Assembly: GCA_003513495.1 (NCBI GenBank)
Contig: DOPM01000060.1
Span: 78,298 to 142,297, forward strand
Reading direction: 5' to 3'
Source of the DNA: Desulfosporosinus sp.
GTDB lineage: Bacteria > Bacillota > Desulfitobacteriia > Desulfitobacteriales > Desulfitobacteriaceae
DNA: 64,000 nt
Made by a program: the position numbers and the translations under genes. Positions 54,053 through 63,922 of the stretch are shown here, piece by piece. Position 1 is the first letter of the stretch. The number at the start of each line of letters is the position of its first letter. Under the pieces are notes generated by a model. The model was not told the origin of the DNA and made no database searches. It saw nothing but the letters and a program-made list of their open reading frames with translations.

Positions 54053-54385
54053 TGTGAATGGTCAAATAAACTGATCGGAATTTGGCCACAAACTGATCGC
54101 TTTCATCTTGAAATTATACAGCTTAGCCCTCATGCTGAACGAAGACATAGATAACAAGCATGAGAGGAAGAAAAGATGAAGGAGATTAAAGTGTACAGTC
54201 AAATTTAACAACTTAAATCTCAAGGATTTAAGAGAGAACCTATAGCTAAGTTATTGTACCTTCAATTTGAACCCGTAATCCTCAAATGGCTTTGTGAGCA
54301 TCAATCGATGAGATCTGCACAGATCCATGATAGGCTTTTAGGACATTACAAGATCAAAACAGCAGAGCGAACCACAGACACGTAA
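54053..54385 (+). mobile_element. IS21-family remnant with degenerate istA
   Basis: The left part (54053-54110) carries two AAACTGATCG repeats within TGTGAATGGTCAAATAAACT and following sequence, like the multiple terminal repeats of IS21 elements. From 54176 the frame reads MKEIKVYSQI, an in-frame TAA, then QLKSQGFKREPIAKLL, then LKWLCEH and SAQIHDRLLGHYKIKTAERT before TAA at 54383. These are separate segments of the IstA transposase joined by a deletion. The catalytic domain and istB are gone. Confidence 0.75.
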
Positions 54386-54487
54386 GCGGTGAGTCAATTA
54401 GCTAATTTGAGTTTGATTGTCTATATCTAAGTAACTATTGTCTGCTGAAAAGACAAACGAGGACAAAGAAATTAAAGATAAGGAAAA

Positions 54488-54511
54488 CCCCTCATTCATT
54501 TGAACGAGGGG
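54488..54511 (-). terminator. Terminator downstream of the chemoreceptor remnant
   Basis: CCCCTCGTTC pairs with GAATGAGGGG (one mismatch), followed on the minus strand by TTTTCCTT. Confidence 0.65.
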
Positions 54512-54562
54512 CTACCTATGTCATATTAAACATTGAGTTAGTGGTATTAAGTTTCTAGTTGA

Positions 54563-54661
54563 CTATATTTTAAACTTACCAACAATACGTGAAAGGTTTT
54601 CGCCGAGCATTGCCAGCGCCTCTGCAGATTTACTCACTGAAGCCATTGTTGCTGTTTTGCT
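54563..54661 (-). pseudogene. C-terminal remnant of a methyl-accepting chemotaxis protein
   Basis: The minus-strand frame ending at 54563 reads TATMASVSKSAEALAMLG then ENLSRIVGKFKI and stop, which is the usual C-terminus of clostridial chemoreceptors. Nothing upstream of 54661 keeps similarity, so only the last 30 or so codons survive. A good terminator still follows. The loss probably accompanied the IS21 activity next to it. Confidence 0.65.
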
Positions 54662-54804
54662 ATTAAGACAATATGTCAATAAATTGGAATGGTGGTGAAT
54701 CTGTGGCCTAGGCCGTTGCGAAGTACTTCGATCATTACCAAGAATTGTATAGAATAATGCTCCTTGTGCAGCAACTAGTAATTAGGAAGTGTTTTGGTGA
54801 GTGG

Positions 54805-55950
54805 TTAAAACGAGCGTATAAACCAGTATTTTTCGAAAGCAACTTTCGCCCAATAGGCAAGCGTTGTTGGTCGTAGCAACGTTATGAAAGGACGAGGTTT
54901 CTTATAATAATGAACTGACGAGTAGCACGCGCGGCCAAACCCAGTATTCATAATACACATGCCTTTTCCTTTATATTGATATTTCGGTTTCAACCCCCTG
55001 GATGACAAAATGATATTTCTCGCCACCACATCTGCTTGGGCATGTGCAAAAACTCCTGCTTTTGGAGCATAGGCTCCCATTACAGGTAGCCTGATAGCAT
55101 TCGCATCTCCAATAGCATAAACACTGGGATATCTTGTTTCCAAGGTAAACGGATTTACTTTAACGAAGCCGCGGCTATCTACCAAGTCTGTATCACGCAG
55201 CACTTCCGGGGTCCAATGCGGGGCTATACCTAACAATAGATCAGCATGTATTTTTGTTCCATGATCTAAGATCAGGACGTTCTTTTCAACTTTTAAAACC
55301 TTAGCTTCAGTAATTAGTTCTATACCCTTTTCCTTTAGCATTTTTCTAACTCTCTGGCCAACTTTTGGTGGGGCTAAAGGTTCAGGTGAATAATCCGGGG
55401 TAACTATCGTAAGTTTAACTTTATGTCGAAACCGACGACTGCGAAAGAATTGATCAAGAAGAAACATTATTTCATAGGGAGCAGGAGGACACTTATAAGG
55501 CGCGCTTGAAATGAACAATACGATCTGTCCGGAAGAAAAGTTGTTTAACCTATTATTGATTTTTATGACGTCTTTAAGGTCATATGCATTTAAAGCAAAC
55601 TCACTGAATCCTGATACTGCCTCCGGATGGTATTCCACTCCAAGAGATATAACAAGGTGATCGTAATATAAATCTCCTTGATTTGTCGTAACCCGATGTC
55701 CGGGTAAATCAAGCTTTGTAACCTCACTATTTAAAACTTCAATTTTCTTTCTTCTTAATTGTTTTAATTCACGGGTGATTGTCGAGGGATTTTTCTCTCC
55801 GATCATTAAGAGAGGGAAAGACGAAGCGAAATAGTGATTGGTTTCCCGATCAACTACAGTCACTTGCATTGAAGCCCCCATGTGTTTTTTTAGTGCGTTA
55901 GCAGCAACTATGCCACCAATTCCGCCGCCAAGAATTAGAGTTTTTTTCAT
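54805..55950 (-). CDS. FAD-dependent oxidoreductase, sulfide:quinone reductase-like
   Basis: The 381-residue flavoprotein has an N-terminal FAD motif (LILGGGIGGIVAANAL), a second Rossmann region, and the late FAD site YPSVYAIGDANAI. Cys in SAPYKCPPAPYE and a second Cys in MCIMNTGFGRAC suit the sulfide:quinone oxidoreductase family, and a C-terminal amphipathic helix (WAKVAFEKYWFIRSF) could anchor it to the membrane. It would pass electrons from sulfide or polysulfide to quinone; a type II NADH dehydrogenase is the alternative. The ATG has GAGGTGG upstream. Gene neighbours give no further help. Confidence 0.85.
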   Translation of the reverse strand: MKKTLILGGGIGGIVAANALKKHMGASMQVTVVDRETNHYFASSFPLLMIGEKNPSTITRELKQLRRKKIEVLNSEVTKLDLPGHRVTTNQGDLYYDHLVISLGVEYHPEAVSGFSEFALNAYDLKDVIKINNRLNNFSSGQIVLFISSAPYKCPPAPYEIMFLLDQFFRSRRFRHKVKLTIVTPDYSPEPLAPPKVGQRVRKMLKEKGIELITEAKVLKVEKNVLILDHGTKIHADLLLGIAPHWTPEVLRDTDLVDSRGFVKVNPFTLETRYPSVYAIGDANAIRLPVMGAYAPKAGVFAHAQADVVARNIILSSRGLKPKYQYKGKGMCIMNTGFGRACYSSVHYYKKPRPFITLLRPTTLAYWAKVAFEKYWFIRSF

Positions 55951-56129
55951 AATTCCACCTCGGAATTATTGTCCCCTAAGGTAATTACTTTATCCTTTTA
56001 GAACTCTAGCTGGATTTTGGAGGAAGATCAAAGAAGGACGTTTTCGTTATGGCTTCGATATATTATTTCGCGAGTGTAATGGCAGTCCAGCTCTATATTT
56101 GTTGAGTTCTATGCCGCTGCTGTCTCGAT

Positions 56130-56555
56130 GGGAGAGCGGTTCTCTTTATTGCCCTGGGCGGGAAAGAAGCAGGGAATATAAGAAGAACAGTAACGATCAC
56201 CATTGGAGCGGCAGTAATACTTCAGGTAGTTGCTATGGTACTGTATTATATACAATTAGGAGCAAATGAAAGTTTTGCCGCTCAAAAAAGTCTTTCTCTC
56301 CTGAACAGTATGGGCACAACCATGGCCTTAAAATGGCTGCTCATTCTTCTTGGCTCAGGACTAATGTTCTTACCGATTAAGAAAGCAAACACAAAGGTAT
56401 TGGCTGGGCAAGCATCAAGCAGGGTCGCAGAAACTGCAGAAGGTACTGTGAGTATCAGTACTTACATTGCTGCAGCACTGCTTATTATTGGTCAAATAGT
56501 TGGGCGCTATCTTTTCTATGCGACAATGATTGGTAGTACAGTTGGTTTAAATTAA
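56130..56555 (+). pseudogene. C-terminal remnant of a DmsC-like membrane subunit
   Basis: The frame 56130-56555 encodes AVLFIALGGKEAGNIRR followed by three membrane segments and ends GRYLFYATMIGSTVGL, resembling the end of DMSO-reductase-type membrane anchors. Upstream in the same frame a TGA at 56103 interrupts a short start (MASIYYFASV), and no ribosome site or N-terminal half is found. An ATG at 56235 is internal to the hydrophobic domain, so it is unlikely to be a real start. This appears to be a truncated gene. Confidence 0.55.
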
Positions 56556-56588
56556 TCTGTAAGGTTTCACATAGTTGAATAGAAAGTT

Positions 56589-56623
56589 GGGAGAGTGGAG
56601 TTAATCTCCACTCTCCCTATTTT
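56589..56623 (+). terminator. Intrinsic terminator after the DmsC-like remnant
   Basis: GGGAGAGTGGAG pairs perfectly with CTCCACTCTCCC, loop of 5, followed by TATTTT. The rest of the spacer to 56870 shows no gene. Confidence 0.8.
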
Positions 56624-56870
56624 GCATGTCAACACTATATGTAGTGGTTTGGAGCAAAATATAATAGAAAGATTAAAGATATTGAAATAGGCATCAGTTT
56701 ATTAGAGATAACGATACTTGCCAGAACTTATAATAAATGATACTAGACTGTAAACTAATGATTGTGCCGCAAGAATTGCTCATATAGAATGATTCGATAT
56801 TTTTGTGTTAAATAAGTCGAGCATCTTTAAAGGAGCTTTGGTATTATGTAGACATTAAAGGGGGGAAATA

Positions 56871-57734
56871 ATGTTAAAGGAATTAAATCATGTGATTGAC
56901 TATATTGAAGAGCATTTAACCGATGATCTGTCTCTTGAAATAATTTCAGACTATGCTGGGGTTTCTGACTATCACTTTAGAAAGATATTTTTCTATTTAT
57001 CAGGGGTGCCCCTTAGTGAATATATTAAAAACAGAAAATTGTCAGAAGCAAGCATGGATTTGTTACATGGAGAAAAAGTAACGGATGTTGCTTTGAAATA
57101 TGGTTATCAGTCAATGGATGGGTTTACTCGAGCCTTTAAAAAGTGGAGTGGTTTTTTACCCTCAGATGTAATAAAAAAAGGCATCAGTAAATCCTTTCCC
57201 AAACTTTCATTTGTAATAACCGTTAAGGGAGGAATTAGTATGGAATTTAGAATTGAAGACAAACCAGCGTTTAATTTAGTCGGTGTAAGTAAACGTGTTC
57301 CCATGCAATTTGAAGGTGTTAATAACGAGATTGTAAAGCTTGCACAAAGCATAACGGACGAACAAAGAAAAGAAATGCATTCTCTGCAGAATATTGAACC
57401 CTATGAAATAGTCAACGCTTCTTATGAGGCTGACGCTAATTTCTTAAAAGAAGAAGGATATTTAACTCACTTGATAGGTGTTTTAACGACGGAAAGTAAG
57501 GTAAGTGATCAATTAGAAAAGGTGCCCGTTGAAGCATATACTTGGGCAGTATTTCCTAATGAAGGACCTTTTCCTTCTACGTTACAAGAAACAATGGCAA
57601 GAATTTACTCAGAATGGCTGCCATCTTCCAATTATGAAGTAATCAATGCCCCTTCCTTTTCCTTTACTAAAATGGACAAAGACAAAAAAGATTACGCTTA
57701 TAGTGAAGTTTGGATGCCTGTTCGGAAGAAGTGA
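56871..57734 (+). CDS. AraC family regulator with GyrI-like effector domain
   Basis: This 287-residue protein has two N-terminal AraC helix-turn-helix units (SLEIISDYAGVSDYHFRKIF; VTDVALKYGYQSMDGFTRAF) and a C-terminal GyrI/SOUL-type small-molecule-binding domain from about residue 122 (MEFRIEDKPAF, AYTWAVFPNEGPFP). This order, DNA-binding first, is the Rob/BmrR-like arrangement of drug-responsive activators. The ATG follows AAAGGGGGGAAA. No target gene is adjacent on this strand before the terminator at 57828. Confidence 0.9.
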   Translation: MLKELNHVIDYIEEHLTDDLSLEIISDYAGVSDYHFRKIFFYLSGVPLSEYIKNRKLSEASMDLLHGEKVTDVALKYGYQSMDGFTRAFKKWSGFLPSDVIKKGISKSFPKLSFVITVKGGISMEFRIEDKPAFNLVGVSKRVPMQFEGVNNEIVKLAQSITDEQRKEMHSLQNIEPYEIVNASYEADANFLKEEGYLTHLIGVLTTESKVSDQLEKVPVEAYTWAVFPNEGPFPSTLQETMARIYSEWLPSSNYEVINAPSFSFTKMDKDKKDYAYSEVWMPVRKK

Positions 57735-57827
57735 CCCCCCACCTACACTACGTTAGAACGAAAACCCTATTTTCGCCGAAGGAAAGGGGCTTTCGGCAAG
57801 CCCAAAATTTATGTGGATTCATGAACC

Positions 57828-57868
57828 CTGCCGCGAAGGAACCACCAGGTCCCAGCGGCAGTTTTTTT
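57828..57868 (+). terminator. Intrinsic terminator of the AraC-type gene
   Basis: CTGCCGC pairs with GCGGCAG across a 20-base loop and is followed by seven T. A GCCGAA/TTCGGC hairpin precedes it at about 57774-57796. Confidence 0.8.
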
Positions 57869-57980
57869 GAATTAAGTCACATCTCAATGCAAATTACGAA
57901 AAAGTGTGATGCTGATTACAGCTTCTCGACGAATTTAGAGTTATAATTAAGCAATGAAAATGAGTTGGGAGTGAGTTTTT

Positions 57981-58544
57981 TTGTCGGTAGTTACTAAAAC
58001 AAAGGAAACTGAACATAAAAAAGTTGCTTTGATAATTAGATACATAACCAAAATGAAGGGTGCCAAAAGGACAACGCCGCTTGTGGCGCCTGTGCCCTTG
58101 GATGTGGTCCTTTCCATGATCGGAACACTATTGGGGGTAACCGTCATAGTTCTATTATCTAACAAGTTTAACATTGGTGTTGTGGCATCCTTCGGCGCTT
58201 CAGCGGTGATGGTTTTTGGAGTACCTGATGCCCCTATGGCTCAGCCGCGCAATGTGATTCTTGGTCACACTCTTTCCGCAACGGCGGCAGTAGTTACAGT
58301 GATGATGTTCGGTTTAACATGGTGGTCACCAGCTCTGGGTACAGCTCTAGCCCTTCTCCTCATGCTGCTTACAAAAACCACTCATCCGCCGGGAGGGGCA
58401 ACGGCTTTATTTGGGGTTATGACTCAGGTTCAACCAGGGTATATTATAACTCCAATGATGACGGGTACGGTAATACTGGTAATCATCGGGCTTTTAATTA
58501 ATAACCTATCCCCTAATCGACATTACCCAAGGTATTGGTTTTAA
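57981..58544 (+). CDS. HPP family membrane protein
   Basis: The 187-residue protein has four hydrophobic segments and the HPP signature THPPGGATAL near residue 135, plus the earlier block ASFGASAVMVFGVPDAPMAQPRN (read at 58189-58257). HPP proteins are integral membrane proteins; some are linked to nitrite transport, but the role here is unknown. The TTG start follows GGGAGTGAG by 5-6 bases. The USP gene comes 71 bases later and may be in the same transcript. Confidence 0.85.
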   Translation: MSVVTKTKETEHKKVALIIRYITKMKGAKRTTPLVAPVPLDVVLSMIGTLLGVTVIVLLSNKFNIGVVASFGASAVMVFGVPDAPMAQPRNVILGHTLSATAAVVTVMMFGLTWWSPALGTALALLLMLLTKTTHPPGGATALFGVMTQVQPGYIITPMMTGTVILVIIGLLINNLSPNRHYPRYWF

Positions 58545-58615
58545 ACTAGACACGAGGTTCAAAAGGATTTATCTACATTAAGTGAAAGTGAGTAAAAACA
58601 AGAAGGGGGTAACCA

Positions 58616-59041
58616 ATGTTTAAAACAATTTTAGTTCCAACCGACGCTTCCGAAGCCGCACGAAGTGCTTTAATACTTGCCTTAGAAATAGCCAAGAAGT
58701 TTGGTTCTCGAATTCTCCTTCTTCATGTGGTGTATACACCCGAGGCCTTGGGTTATACTCTTTCCAGTGGTGTAACTGTACCTCAAGAAGAAGTTAGTAT
58801 TTATGGCGGAGAGGTTTTAGCGGCAACCTTGATAGGGATTGATACCGGAACAGTTCCTCTTGAAAAGAAGCAAAAACCCGGTCATCCAGCGTCTGCTATA
58901 CTAGAAGAAGTTAAGAGCTCGGATGTGGACCTTGTGGTTATGGGAAATCGCGGCTACGGACCGATCGCGGGATCAATGCTGGGGAGCGTTAGTCAACGTA
59001 TTTTAAGTAAAGCAGAATGTCCTGTTATGATTGCAAAATAG
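58616..59041 (+). CDS. Universal stress protein (classical, 141 aa)
   Basis: This is a USP of standard length with first strand FKTILVPTDASEAA and the ATP-binding pattern GNRGYGPIAGSMLGSVSQRI (G-2x-G-9x-GS). It is unlike the longer USPs at 8942 and 12981. The ATG lies behind AAGGGGG. It follows the HPP gene and ends in a strong terminator, so the two may form a stress-linked pair. Confidence 0.92.
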   Translation: MFKTILVPTDASEAARSALILALEIAKKFGSRILLLHVVYTPEALGYTLSSGVTVPQEEVSIYGGEVLAATLIGIDTGTVPLEKKQKPGHPASAILEEVKSSDVDLVVMGNRGYGPIAGSMLGSVSQRILSKAECPVMIAK

Positions 59042-59047
59042 ATATAG

Positions 59048-59092
59048 GAGAACGCTTTAGAAAATGATTGCTAAACGTTCTCTTATTTTTTG
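59048..59092 (+). terminator. Intrinsic terminator after the USP gene
   Basis: GAGAACG pairs with CGTTCTC, with inner TTTAG/CTAAA, followed by TTATTTTTT. Confidence 0.85.
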
Positions 59093-59249
59093 GTTAGGTT
59101 ACTCTTATATATAAATGAATTTTTGTTTTTTAGTGGCGAGACCCTTTCAATTAGCTTAAGGCTAATTATGGTAGACAAAAGGGTTAAGTAAATGATATTG
59201 TACGTATTGTCAATTTATTGTTTTTAAAAGTGTTAGGAGTGAACTGTTC

Positions 59250-61163
59250 TTGTCAGCAAAGCAGTATAACGCAGAGTCTATTCAGGTCTTAGAAGGGCTA
59301 GAGGCAGTCCGCAAACGTCCTGGCATGTATATCGGTTCTACAGGAAGCAGAGGGCTTCACCATCTAGCCTATGAAATCATTGATAATGCCATTGATGAGG
59401 CTGGGGCAGGATTTTGTGACCTCATCTCAGTTACTATTAATGTAGATGGATCTATAACCATCGAGGATAATGGACGTGGGATTCCAGTTGATATACATCC
59501 AGACAAAAAAATTGCTGCTGTACGGTTAGCCTTTGAAACTTTGCATGCCGGTGGCAAATTTGACGGAGAAACCTACAAAACTTCCGGAGGATTACATGGC
59601 GTCGGAGCAAGTGTAGTGAATGCCTTGTGCGTATATGTAACCGTAGATATAAAACGAAATGGAAAACTTTATCGTGTTGAGTATGTCGATGGAGGTAAGC
59701 TTAAGTCAGATCTACAGATCGTAGGTAAAAAAATTAAAGGCACTGGAACAACTGTTACGTTTAAGCCGGATCCACTTATTTTCAAGGAAACGACTGTTTT
59801 TAAATATGACTCACTAAAAAGCCGTTTAATGGAACTCTCTTTTCTCAACAGTGGACTAACGATTGTTTTAAGTGATCAACGTGGGGAAAGGAAATCGGAA
59901 ACCTTCTCATCTAAAAATGGTATTATTGGCTTTGTCGAACATTTAATCAAAGAATCCAGCTATTTACCTGTACATAAAAAACCAATCTATTTTCATGGGG
60001 AAAAAGACGATGTGATCGTGGAATGTGCAATACAGTATAATGATGGGGATGATGAATCTCTGCATTCTTATGTTAACAATATCCCTACAGATGAGGGGGG
60101 AACTCACGAGTCTGGCTTCCGGACGGCTTTAACCAAAGTATTCAATAATTACGGACGTAAAAACAATCTCTTTAAGAAAGAAGAAAACCTTATCGGGGAT
60201 GATCTTAAAGATGGTTTAACATGTGTACTATCTCTAAGAGTTAAAGATCCCCAATTTGAGGGTCAGACGAAGACAAAACTTTCGAACATGGAAATTGAGG
60301 GAATTGTACAGTCGATAACCAATGAGGGAATCACTCAATTTTTTGAGAATAATTCCTTGACAGCCAAAGAAGTTATCAATCGGGCCTTAACAACCTGCCT
60401 TATAAGAGTGGCGGCTAAGAAGGCTAAGGAGCTAAAAAAGAAAGCTCGAGATGCAGAGGTCAAAGCGCTCAGCGGTAAACTTGCAGCCTGCAGTGGGAAA
60501 GATAAATCCCGTAATGAGCTTTTCCTTGTTGAGGGAGATAGTGCTGGTGGGTCTGCTAAAATGGGACGTGATCGACGATTTCAGGCCATTCTTCCCCTGC
60601 GAGGGAAGGTAATAAATACTTATCGTGCTAAGATAGACAAGGTCTTGGAAAACGAGGAAATCAGGAGCATTATAACCGCCGTTGGCTCAGGTATTGGTAA
60701 AGAATTTGATTTAGAAAAAGGCAATTATTCACGTGTGTGTATTATGACAGATGCGGATATAGATGGAGCGCATATTCGCTGCTTATTACTGACTTTTTTC
60801 TATAGATATATGAAACCGTTAATTTTAAATGGCAGGGTCTATATTGCCCAATCTCCCTTATATAAAGTGGAGAAGGAACGGGGCAAAGTCATACGCTATG
60901 CCTTTGATGACGATGAACTAAAAAAAGAACTTAAGGAACTGGGGAAAACAGCTAAGATTTCTCGTTACAAAGGGCTTGGCGAAATGAATCCAGAACAGCT
61001 TTGGGAAACAACCCTCAATCCTGTCAATAGGCGTATGATTCAGGTTACGATTGACGATACTCTAGAAGCAGAACGTAAGCTGAGAATTCTGATGAGTGAG
61101 CAAGTTGAGCCAAGACGCGAATTCATGATGGAGAATATCATCTTTACCAACGATGATATGTAA
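59250..61163 (+). CDS. Type IIA topoisomerase B subunit (GyrB/ParE family)
   Basis: The 637-residue ATPase subunit has the GHKL motifs EIIDNAIDEAGAG and IEDNGRGIPVDIH, TSGGLHGVGASVVN, the TOPRIM start EGDSAGGSAK, PLRGKVINT and the metal-binding DADIDGAHIR. It starts at TTG, 8 bases after AGGAGTG. The A subunit gene follows 26 bases downstream. There is no dnaA, dnaN or recF nearby, so this is probably not the origin-linked gyrase pair. Topoisomerase IV or a second gyrase are both possible, and the A-subunit features favour the former. Confidence 0.93.
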   Translation: MSAKQYNAESIQVLEGLEAVRKRPGMYIGSTGSRGLHHLAYEIIDNAIDEAGAGFCDLISVTINVDGSITIEDNGRGIPVDIHPDKKIAAVRLAFETLHAGGKFDGETYKTSGGLHGVGASVVNALCVYVTVDIKRNGKLYRVEYVDGGKLKSDLQIVGKKIKGTGTTVTFKPDPLIFKETTVFKYDSLKSRLMELSFLNSGLTIVLSDQRGERKSETFSSKNGIIGFVEHLIKESSYLPVHKKPIYFHGEKDDVIVECAIQYNDGDDESLHSYVNNIPTDEGGTHESGFRTALTKVFNNYGRKNNLFKKEENLIGDDLKDGLTCVLSLRVKDPQFEGQTKTKLSNMEIEGIVQSITNEGITQFFENNSLTAKEVINRALTTCLIRVAAKKAKELKKKARDAEVKALSGKLAACSGKDKSRNELFLVEGDSAGGSAKMGRDRRFQAILPLRGKVINTYRAKIDKVLENEEIRSIITAVGSGIGKEFDLEKGNYSRVCIMTDADIDGAHIRCLLLTFFYRYMKPLILNGRVYIAQSPLYKVEKERGKVIRYAFDDDELKKELKELGKTAKISRYKGLGEMNPEQLWETTLNPVNRRMIQVTIDDTLEAERKLRILMSEQVEPRREFMMENIIFTNDDM

Positions 61164-61189
61164 AGTTTTTTAGGGGGAGATAAGGCCCG

Positions 61190-63610
61190 ATGAATATAAC
61201 AGAGGACAACATCATTCAGCGTCCACTTGAGGACGTCTTACCGGAAGCTTTTTTAGGATATTCCAAACACGTTATTTTACAGCGGGCTGTTCCTGATGTC
61301 AGAGATGGGCTTAAGCCGGTTCATCGCAGAATCTTATTTTCCATGGACGAGATAGGAATGCACACAGATAAGCCGTACAGTAAGTCAGCACGACTTGTGG
61401 GAGACTGCATGGGAAAATATCATCCCCATGGCGACTCGTCAATTTACGAATCTGCAGTTCGTATGGCGCAACCTTGGGCAACACGATACCCTATGGTAGA
61501 TGGTCAGGGGAATTTTGGTTCAATTGATGGAGATAGCGCTGCTGCTATGCGTTACACAGAAATGAGAATGACCCATCTATCTCAGCTCATGACCCAAGAC
61601 ATTGACAAAAATACGGTTCTTTTTAAAGAAAACTATGATCAACGACTTAAAGAGCCTGTGGTGCTTCCAAGTCCTTTCCCCAACCTTTTGGTGAACGGCG
61701 GATCTGGAATCGCTGTAGGGATGATGTCGAATATCCCTCCCCATAATTTGCGAGAAGTTATAGCCGGCGTAATACTTCAAATAGATAACCCACAGGTTAC
61801 GGTGGTTGAACTCATGGAAAAGGTGAGTGGTCCGGACTTCCCCACGGGTGGACTAATTATCGGCACTGAGGGCATTACTAATGCCTATAAAACAGGACGC
61901 GGAAAAGTGACCATGCGAGGTAAAGCTACGATTGAGCAGGGCAAAAATGGTAAAAGCTCAATCCTAATTACCGAGATTCCTTATCAAGTTAATAAATCAA
62001 CTTTGGCTGCTAAGATCGAAACCCTGTCTGATTCTGGTAAGATTGAAGGGATTAGTGAGGTTAGAGATGAATCCGATCGAGAAGGGATACGACTTGTTGT
62101 TGAATGCCGCAAAGAGGCTGATCCACTGCAAGTTTTACGCCTTCTGTATAAGCATACTCAACTGGAAGATACCTTTGGGATCATTAACTTAGTGATTACG
62201 GCTGAGGGTACTCCGAAGGTTCTAGGTCTGAAAGAAATTAATGCAGCTTTTATTGAACATAGAAAAATCGTAGTCACAAAACGTACAGAATTTGATCTGG
62301 AGAAGGCTCGTTTAAAAGCACACATCCTTGAGGGTTTAGTTATTGCCATCAATAACCTTGACGAAGTGATTGCTCTAATTCGTGCTAGTAAAACACCTTC
62401 CATAGCCAAGGCCTCCCTAATTACCCGCTTCGAACTGTCGGAGATTCAAGCACAAGCAATTCTGGATATGAAACTGCAAAACCTAACGAACTTTGAATTA
62501 GACGGCATCATTAAAGAACATGAAGAGGCCTTGAAACTTATCGCCTACTTAGAAAGTATCTTGGCGGATGTAACTAAAGTTTACGACATTATCAAAAAGG
62601 AACTTAAGGATATTGGTGATAAGTATGGAGATGATCGTCGTACCTTTATCTTGCCAGAGGAAATGAGAGAGCAGATCGATCTCAGTTCCTTTGAAGAACC
62701 TGAAAGTTTATATCAAGTCATGCTTACAACGAATGGATTTATTAAGCGGATTTCGATCCAAACCAAGCATAAGAAAGACGGTGCCCTGGTTTGTTCTTTT
62801 AAGGATGGAGATACCTTAAAGGAAAGGATAACTTGCACTAACAAGGACACGCTTTATTTTTTCACTCAATCAGGGAATTTCTACACCATCAACGCTAAAA
62901 CAGTCCCAGAAGCAAAGAATAAGGACAAAGGAGGGCCCCTAACGAATCTATGCACATTGCCTTTAGGGGAAAAGGTAGTATCTACTCTTCCTATTAAAGA
63001 TGTGACTGAAGAGTTATTCTTTGTATTTGTTACTAAGGATGGACAGGTAATGCGGAGTCCGGTGAATGATTTTGTAAATGCTCGCTCATCTGAAGCTATG
63101 GGGCTTAAAAGTGAGGACGTTATCCTTAAGGTGTTTCTTAGCGATGGGCAAGGAGAATTATTCCTAGCTACTTATAAAGGACAATCAATTCGATTCTTAG
63201 AGACGGAGATAAACCCTATGGGACGAAAATCACGTGGAGTCAAGGGAATGACTCTAGGCAATGAGGATTGGATTGTAGATGCATTAATGTTAACTGCTTC
63301 GGAAGAAAGTTTTCTCGGAGATTTAGTGACAGTGACCGAAAGAGGATTCATAAAACGGACTTCCTTCGAAGAATACAAACCTCAAGGTCGTGCAGGAAAA
63401 GGGATTGCTATTAGCAAGATAGATTCAGTTGGTACGGGTTATATCATGGGGGTTAGCCATGTAATAGACGATGACATATTAAACATTATACAACTCAGCG
63501 GAATCGTAACTAGACTTGAGATGAAAAAGGTTAAAGCGGAACCTCGGATGAAATCTGGAAAGCAATGGATTCCTGTTATGCAGAATGATTACCCCGTTGG
63601 AATAATATAA
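61190..63610 (+). CDS. Type IIA topoisomerase A subunit without a recognisable GyrA box
   Basis: The 806-residue DNA-breaking subunit has the quinolone-region motif HPHGDSSIYESAVRMAQ and the catalytic Tyr in AMRYTEMRM near residue 125. The C-terminal domain is a six-blade type, but the first blade, where gyrases carry QRRGGKG, reads IQTKHKKDGALV and lacks the box. A weak GyrA-box-like PQGRAGKG occurs in a later blade. Loss of the box is the usual mark of ParC-like enzymes that decatenate rather than supercoil. The ATG follows AGGGGGAG. Strong rRNA promoters lie just downstream. Confidence 0.92.
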   Translation: MNITEDNIIQRPLEDVLPEAFLGYSKHVILQRAVPDVRDGLKPVHRRILFSMDEIGMHTDKPYSKSARLVGDCMGKYHPHGDSSIYESAVRMAQPWATRYPMVDGQGNFGSIDGDSAAAMRYTEMRMTHLSQLMTQDIDKNTVLFKENYDQRLKEPVVLPSPFPNLLVNGGSGIAVGMMSNIPPHNLREVIAGVILQIDNPQVTVVELMEKVSGPDFPTGGLIIGTEGITNAYKTGRGKVTMRGKATIEQGKNGKSSILITEIPYQVNKSTLAAKIETLSDSGKIEGISEVRDESDREGIRLVVECRKEADPLQVLRLLYKHTQLEDTFGIINLVITAEGTPKVLGLKEINAAFIEHRKIVVTKRTEFDLEKARLKAHILEGLVIAINNLDEVIALIRASKTPSIAKASLITRFELSEIQAQAILDMKLQNLTNFELDGIIKEHEEALKLIAYLESILADVTKVYDIIKKELKDIGDKYGDDRRTFILPEEMREQIDLSSFEEPESLYQVMLTTNGFIKRISIQTKHKKDGALVCSFKDGDTLKERITCTNKDTLYFFTQSGNFYTINAKTVPEAKNKDKGGPLTNLCTLPLGEKVVSTLPIKDVTEELFFVFVTKDGQVMRSPVNDFVNARSSEAMGLKSEDVILKVFLSDGQGELFLATYKGQSIRFLETEINPMGRKSRGVKGMTLGNEDWIVDALMLTASEESFLGDLVTVTERGFIKRTSFEEYKPQGRAGKGIAISKIDSVGTGYIMGVSHVIDDDILNIIQLSGIVTRLEMKKVKAEPRMKSGKQWIPVMQNDYPVGII

Positions 63611-63625
63611 GGACGTCAAGGTTGT

Positions 63626-63681
63626 GTCAGGAGGTATGGAGTTGTTAACAATATGTTGTCATTAACTCCATACCTCCTGAC
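63626..63681 (+). terminator. Long hairpin after the topoisomerase operon
   Basis: Perfect 18-bp arms at 63626-63643 and 63664-63681, extended by GGTT/AACC with a bulge, enclose a 20-base loop. The T tail is poor, so it may be a terminator or another palindromic repeat. Confidence 0.6.
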
Positions 63682-63806
63682 AACCTCTTAATATCTTGTT
63701 TGAATCTAAGTACTCTAAAATCTTTCTTTACCTAAATAATAATATTTCCCATAGGACATTCCTCAGATGATTGATAGATACTACGGATGGAATAATAAAA
63801 AAACAG

Positions 63807-63835
63807 TTGACAGCTAAGAATGAAAATGGTAATAT
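63807..63835 (+). promoter_or_regulatory. rRNA operon promoter P1
   Basis: Consensus TTGACA (63807-63812) and TAATAT (63830-63835) are spaced by 17 bases. Confidence 0.85.
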
Positions 63836-63922
63836 AACTGAGTGCCGCAAGGAAAAACAATGGTTAACAGGTAAGGGTTGAATACTTAACTTTGACACCG
63901 TTGAGAAAAACAAAATTAGCTA

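Noticed and set aside
56103..56105. TGA as selenocysteine in the DmsC-like frame
   Set aside because: No selenocysteine insertion hairpin is seen, the family has no selenocysteine at such a place, and the upstream part has no ribosome site.
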